Assembly: GCA_963827855.1 (NCBI GenBank)
Contig: CAWHBY010000002.1
Coordinates: 1,054,001 to 1,118,000 of the forward strand
Length of the DNA: 64,000 nucleotides
Reading direction: 5' to 3'
Origin: DTPU01 sp963827855
GTDB taxonomy: Bacteria > Planctomycetota > Phycisphaerae > Sedimentisphaerales > Anaerobacaceae
Part shown: in pieces, positions 62,009 to 64,000 of the stretch
How the letters are laid out: every line of letters starts with the position of its first letter
Position numbering within the stretch: the stretch's first letter is position 1
Made by a program: the position numbers and the translations under genes
The notes under the pieces: model-generated
What the model saw: the letters and a program-made list of their open reading frames with translations, nothing else
Database searches by the model: none
What the model was told of the DNA's origin: nothing

Positions 62009-62971
62009 ATGAAGGCGATACGGGTACAGCAATTCGGAGAGCCCCAGGTAATGCAGCTTCAGGACATGGCCGTGCCCACGGTCAAGGGCGACGAAGTCCT
62101 GATTGCAGCCAAGGCCATAGGTGTCAATCCTGTAGACAGCTACATTCGGTCAGGCACCTATGCAGTCAAGCCGAACCTGCCGTACACGCCGGGCATGGAC
62201 GCGGCTGGCATCGTGGAGGCCATCGGTCCGGCAGTCAAGGACCTCAAGCCGGGCGACCACGTATACTGCGCAGGCGCCCTCTCGGGCGCGTACGCAGAGA
62301 AGGTGTTGTGCGTGGCCTCACAGGTGCATAGGCTGCCTCCAGAGACCACCTTCAGCCAGGGCGCGGCCCTGGGCGTGCCCTACGTCACTGCCTACAGGGC
62401 CCTGGTCCAGAAGGCCAAGGCCAGGCCAGGCCAGACCGTGCTGGTCCACGGCGCGAGCGGCGGCGTGGGGATGGCAGCGGTCCAGATGGCCCGCAGCCTC
62501 GGCGCCACGGTGATGGCCACCGCAGGCTCAGACAAGGGCCGTCACATGGTCACTGAACAGGGCGCCCATCATGTCCTGGACCACAACGACCCCACGCACG
62601 GACACACCCTCAGACAGCTCACCTCGGGCCACGGGATCGACGTGATCCTGGAGATGCTCGCCCACATCAACCTGGCCATGGATCTGGAGCTTGTGGCGCC
62701 CTGCGGGACCATCGTGGTAGTCGGGAACCGCGGGACCATCGAGATCAACCCCAGGCTGCTCATGGCCAAGGACGCCTGCGTCATGGGCATGGTGGTGTTG
62801 AACGCCCCTGCCACAGAACTGGCCAGCATCCACGCGGCCCTGTATGCAGGCCTGGAGAACAAGACCTTGAGGCCCGTGATCTCGCAGGAATTCCCCCTGT
62901 CCGATGCACCCAAGGCCCATCGTATGATCATGGAGTCGAGGCACGCAGGCAAGATCGTGCTGGTTACCTAG
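62009..62971 (+). CDS. NADPH:quinone oxidoreductase (zeta-crystallin-like MDR)
   Basis: The protein has 320 residues from ATG 62009 behind AAGGAG. It begins MKAIRVQQFGEPQVMQLQD and continues with GVNPVDSYIRSGTY and LPYTPGMDAAGIVEAIG, typical of zinc-independent medium-chain dehydrogenases. The cofactor site is VLVHGASGGVGMAAVQMARSLG. The C-terminus has PLSDAPKAHRMIMESRHAGKIVLV. No zinc-ligand cysteines are present, matching the quinone-reductase group. Likely role: NADPH-dependent reduction of quinones or enones. It stands alone. Confidence 0.92.
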   Translation: MKAIRVQQFGEPQVMQLQDMAVPTVKGDEVLIAAKAIGVNPVDSYIRSGTYAVKPNLPYTPGMDAAGIVEAIGPAVKDLKPGDHVYCAGALSGAYAEKVLCVASQVHRLPPETTFSQGAALGVPYVTAYRALVQKAKARPGQTVLVHGASGGVGMAAVQMARSLGATVMATAGSDKGRHMVTEQGAHHVLDHNDPTHGHTLRQLTSGHGIDVILEMLAHINLAMDLELVAPCGTIVVVGNRGTIEINPRLLMAKDACVMGMVVLNAPATELASIHAALYAGLENKTLRPVISQEFPLSDAPKAHRMIMESRHAGKIVLVT

Positions 62972-63113
62972 CAGCTATCAGCCATCAGCTATCGGCTATC
63001 AGCCGGAGAAAGAAGGTAGCATCGGCCTTCGGCCTGGTAGTTCTACCTGACTACGGGTCTGCGTCTGCCTCTATCTCCGATTCGCCGTTTCGCCCATTCG
63101 CCGATTCTCCGTT
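62971..63113. repeat. AGCTATC heptads and GCCCATTC tract
   Basis: AGCTATC, AGCCATC, AGCTATC, GGCTATC, AGCC at 62972-63004 are seven-base units. TCGCCGTTTCGCCCATTCGCC at about 63080-63110 is another tract of similar type. A GCCTTCGGC hairpin lies between them. The gap separates convergent genes. Confidence 0.55.
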
Positions 63114-64000
63114 TCACTTTCCAGCGGGCACGAGCCTCGCGGCCCAGCCACCGCCTGGGGCGAGCTGGATAGACAGCTTGTCCTTGGCAGTGACTGTGCG
63201 GGAGATCTTCTTGTAGTCGCCTCCGTAGCGGTCTGCGTTGATCCCATCCTGGTAGATCGAGGCCGAGAAAGAGCCCTCACCCAGGAAGGCCAGGTCCACG
63301 GTCAGGGTCCTGGCGGTCCAGTCGGTCATTGCGCCGACGTACCACTCCTTGCCGCGGCGGTGTGCCACGGCCACGTAATCCGCGACCTTGGCGTCCAGGG
63401 CGACCGTGGCGTCCCACACAGAGGGCACCCTGGCCAGGAACTCCATGCACTCGGGCTCGCGGAGGTAGTTGGAGGGGCTGTCGCAGAGCATCTGCAGGGG
63501 ACTCTCGAAGACCACGTACATGGCGAGCTGGTGACATCGCGTGCCCTGGCTCATGGGCCGATCGAAGCTGATGGCGAAGTCCTTCTTCTGGGCGTTGAGC
63601 ATCGCGCCGGGCGTGAAATCCATGGGCCCTGCCAGCATGCGGGTGAAGGGCAGCGTGACATCGTGCTCGGGCGTGATGTCCGCGGACCACTTGCAGTTCT
63701 CCATGCCCCTGACGCCTTCACTGGTGATCACGTTGGGGTAGGTCCTGCGAAGGCCGGTAGGCTTGTAGGCTCCGTGGAAGTCCACGAGCATGTGACGCTT
63801 GGCCGTCTCCTGGGCGATCCTCTCGTAGTAGTTGACCATCCATTGGTCATCCCGCTGCATGAAATCCACCTTGATGCCTGCAGCACCCCACTTCTCGAAG
63901 CGGTCGAGGGCGGGCTGCAACTGGTCGTCCAGGGTCTTCCAGACCACCCACAGGATGATCCCCACCTTCTTCTCCTTGGCATACCTGAACAGCTCGTCCA
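63114..64000 (-). CDS. GH97 glycosidase, C-terminal part (gene runs off the window)
   Basis: The frame is open from 63998 to a stop at 63114 and lacks its N-terminus. Visible GH97 features are KVGIILWVVWKTLDDQLQPA, GAAGIKVDFMQRDDQWMVNY, HMLVDFHGAYKPTGLRRTYPN, TSEGVRGMENCKW and LPFTRMLAGPMDFTPGAML. A C-terminal beta-sandwich ends AARLVPAGK. GH97 includes inverting alpha-glucosidases (SusB type) and retaining alpha-galactosidases. In the retaining type an Asp in the KVDFMQRDDQ segment is the nucleophile, which favours alpha-galactosidase here. The secreted or periplasmic location is unknown without the N-terminus. Confidence 0.88.
   Translation of the reverse strand, partial: DELFRYAKEKKVGIILWVVWKTLDDQLQPALDRFEKWGAAGIKVDFMQRDDQWMVNYYERIAQETAKRHMLVDFHGAYKPTGLRRTYPNVITSEGVRGMENCKWSADITPEHDVTLPFTRMLAGPMDFTPGAMLNAQKKDFAISFDRPMSQGTRCHQLAMYVVFESPLQMLCDSPSNYLREPECMEFLARVPSVWDATVALDAKVADYVAVAHRRGKEWYVGAMTDWTARTLTVDLAFLGEGSFSASIYQDGINADRYGGDYKKISRTVTAKDKLSIQLAPGGGWAARLVPAGK

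Noticed and set aside
1..64000. CRISPR arrays, rRNA and tRNA genes
   Set aside because: No regularly spaced direct repeats with unique spacers were found, and no cloverleaf or conserved rRNA stretch was recognised by eye.

Overview
The window looks like chromosome of a GC-rich, polysaccharide-degrading planctomycete, most probably of the class Phycisphaerae. The evidence is the density of secreted glycoside hydrolases (GH8, GH28-like, two GH29, GH30, GH43-like, GH97, GH115), DUF4838 and DUF5060/DUF4038 proteins, a DUF2617 protein, DUF1559-type prepilins with an ECF sigma factor and a membrane anti-sigma-like partner, and a C-terminal VPVPGALVLGG sorting signal. The lineage is inferred from family content; no rRNA or tRNA gene was seen.

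Layout. 0-1.4 kb: the tail of a membrane protein, an IS3-type transposase remnant and a broken CARDB protein. 1.4-17.6 kb: a carbohydrate region, mostly on the minus strand: DUF4838 protein, PQQ-propeller and FG-GAP proteins, then a run DUF5060/DUF4038 hydrolase - GH28-like - amidohydrolase - GH29, a second large GH29 and a TonB-dependent receptor. 18-24.1 kb: methyltransferase, GT14 glycosyltransferase, acid-phosphatase-like metallophosphoesterase, MIF-type tautomerase, GH30. 24.3-30.2 kb: a lower-GC accessory mosaic of small orphan genes, gene fragments, a GH43-like lipoprotein and at least four families of paired repeats, including two 180-bp inverted-repeat elements and 91-bp attC-like sites. 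30.5-37.1 kb: a xylan side-chain and oligosaccharide operon (GPH symporter - GH8 - GH115). 37.4-39 kb: a sorting-signal protein and a CadD-type transporter. 39.1-47.7 kb: a compact minus-strand cluster holding an AmmeMemoRadiSam system (radical SAM enzyme, Memo-AMMECR1 fusion), a small Tat-signal protein and a 1304-residue fusion of a spermidine-synthase-like membrane protein with FMN-binding and NapH-type Fe-S domains, plus an ArnT-like transferase. 47.8-64 kb: mostly housekeeping and surface genes (proS, ECF sigma/anti-sigma, two prepilins, endonuclease III-like, CPBP protease, DUF2617, mfd, lipase-like, quinone oxidoreductase) and the end of a GH97 gene.

The hydrolases fit breakdown of plant or algal heteroglycans: GH115 and GH8 beside a symporter for glucuronoxylan, and GH29, GH28-like and DUF5060 enzymes for fucosylated or pectin-like glycans. 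A single TonB receptor lacks a SusD partner, so this is not a Bacteroidetes-type PUL.

Two caveats. At least seven reading frames are broken by single-base indels, among them the essential proS, and an eighth has an in-frame TGA, so consensus errors are likely. Intergenic DNA is unusually repeat-rich: REP-like hairpins at gene 3' ends, degenerate heptanucleotide tandem repeats, and 444/691-bp elements with inverted termini.
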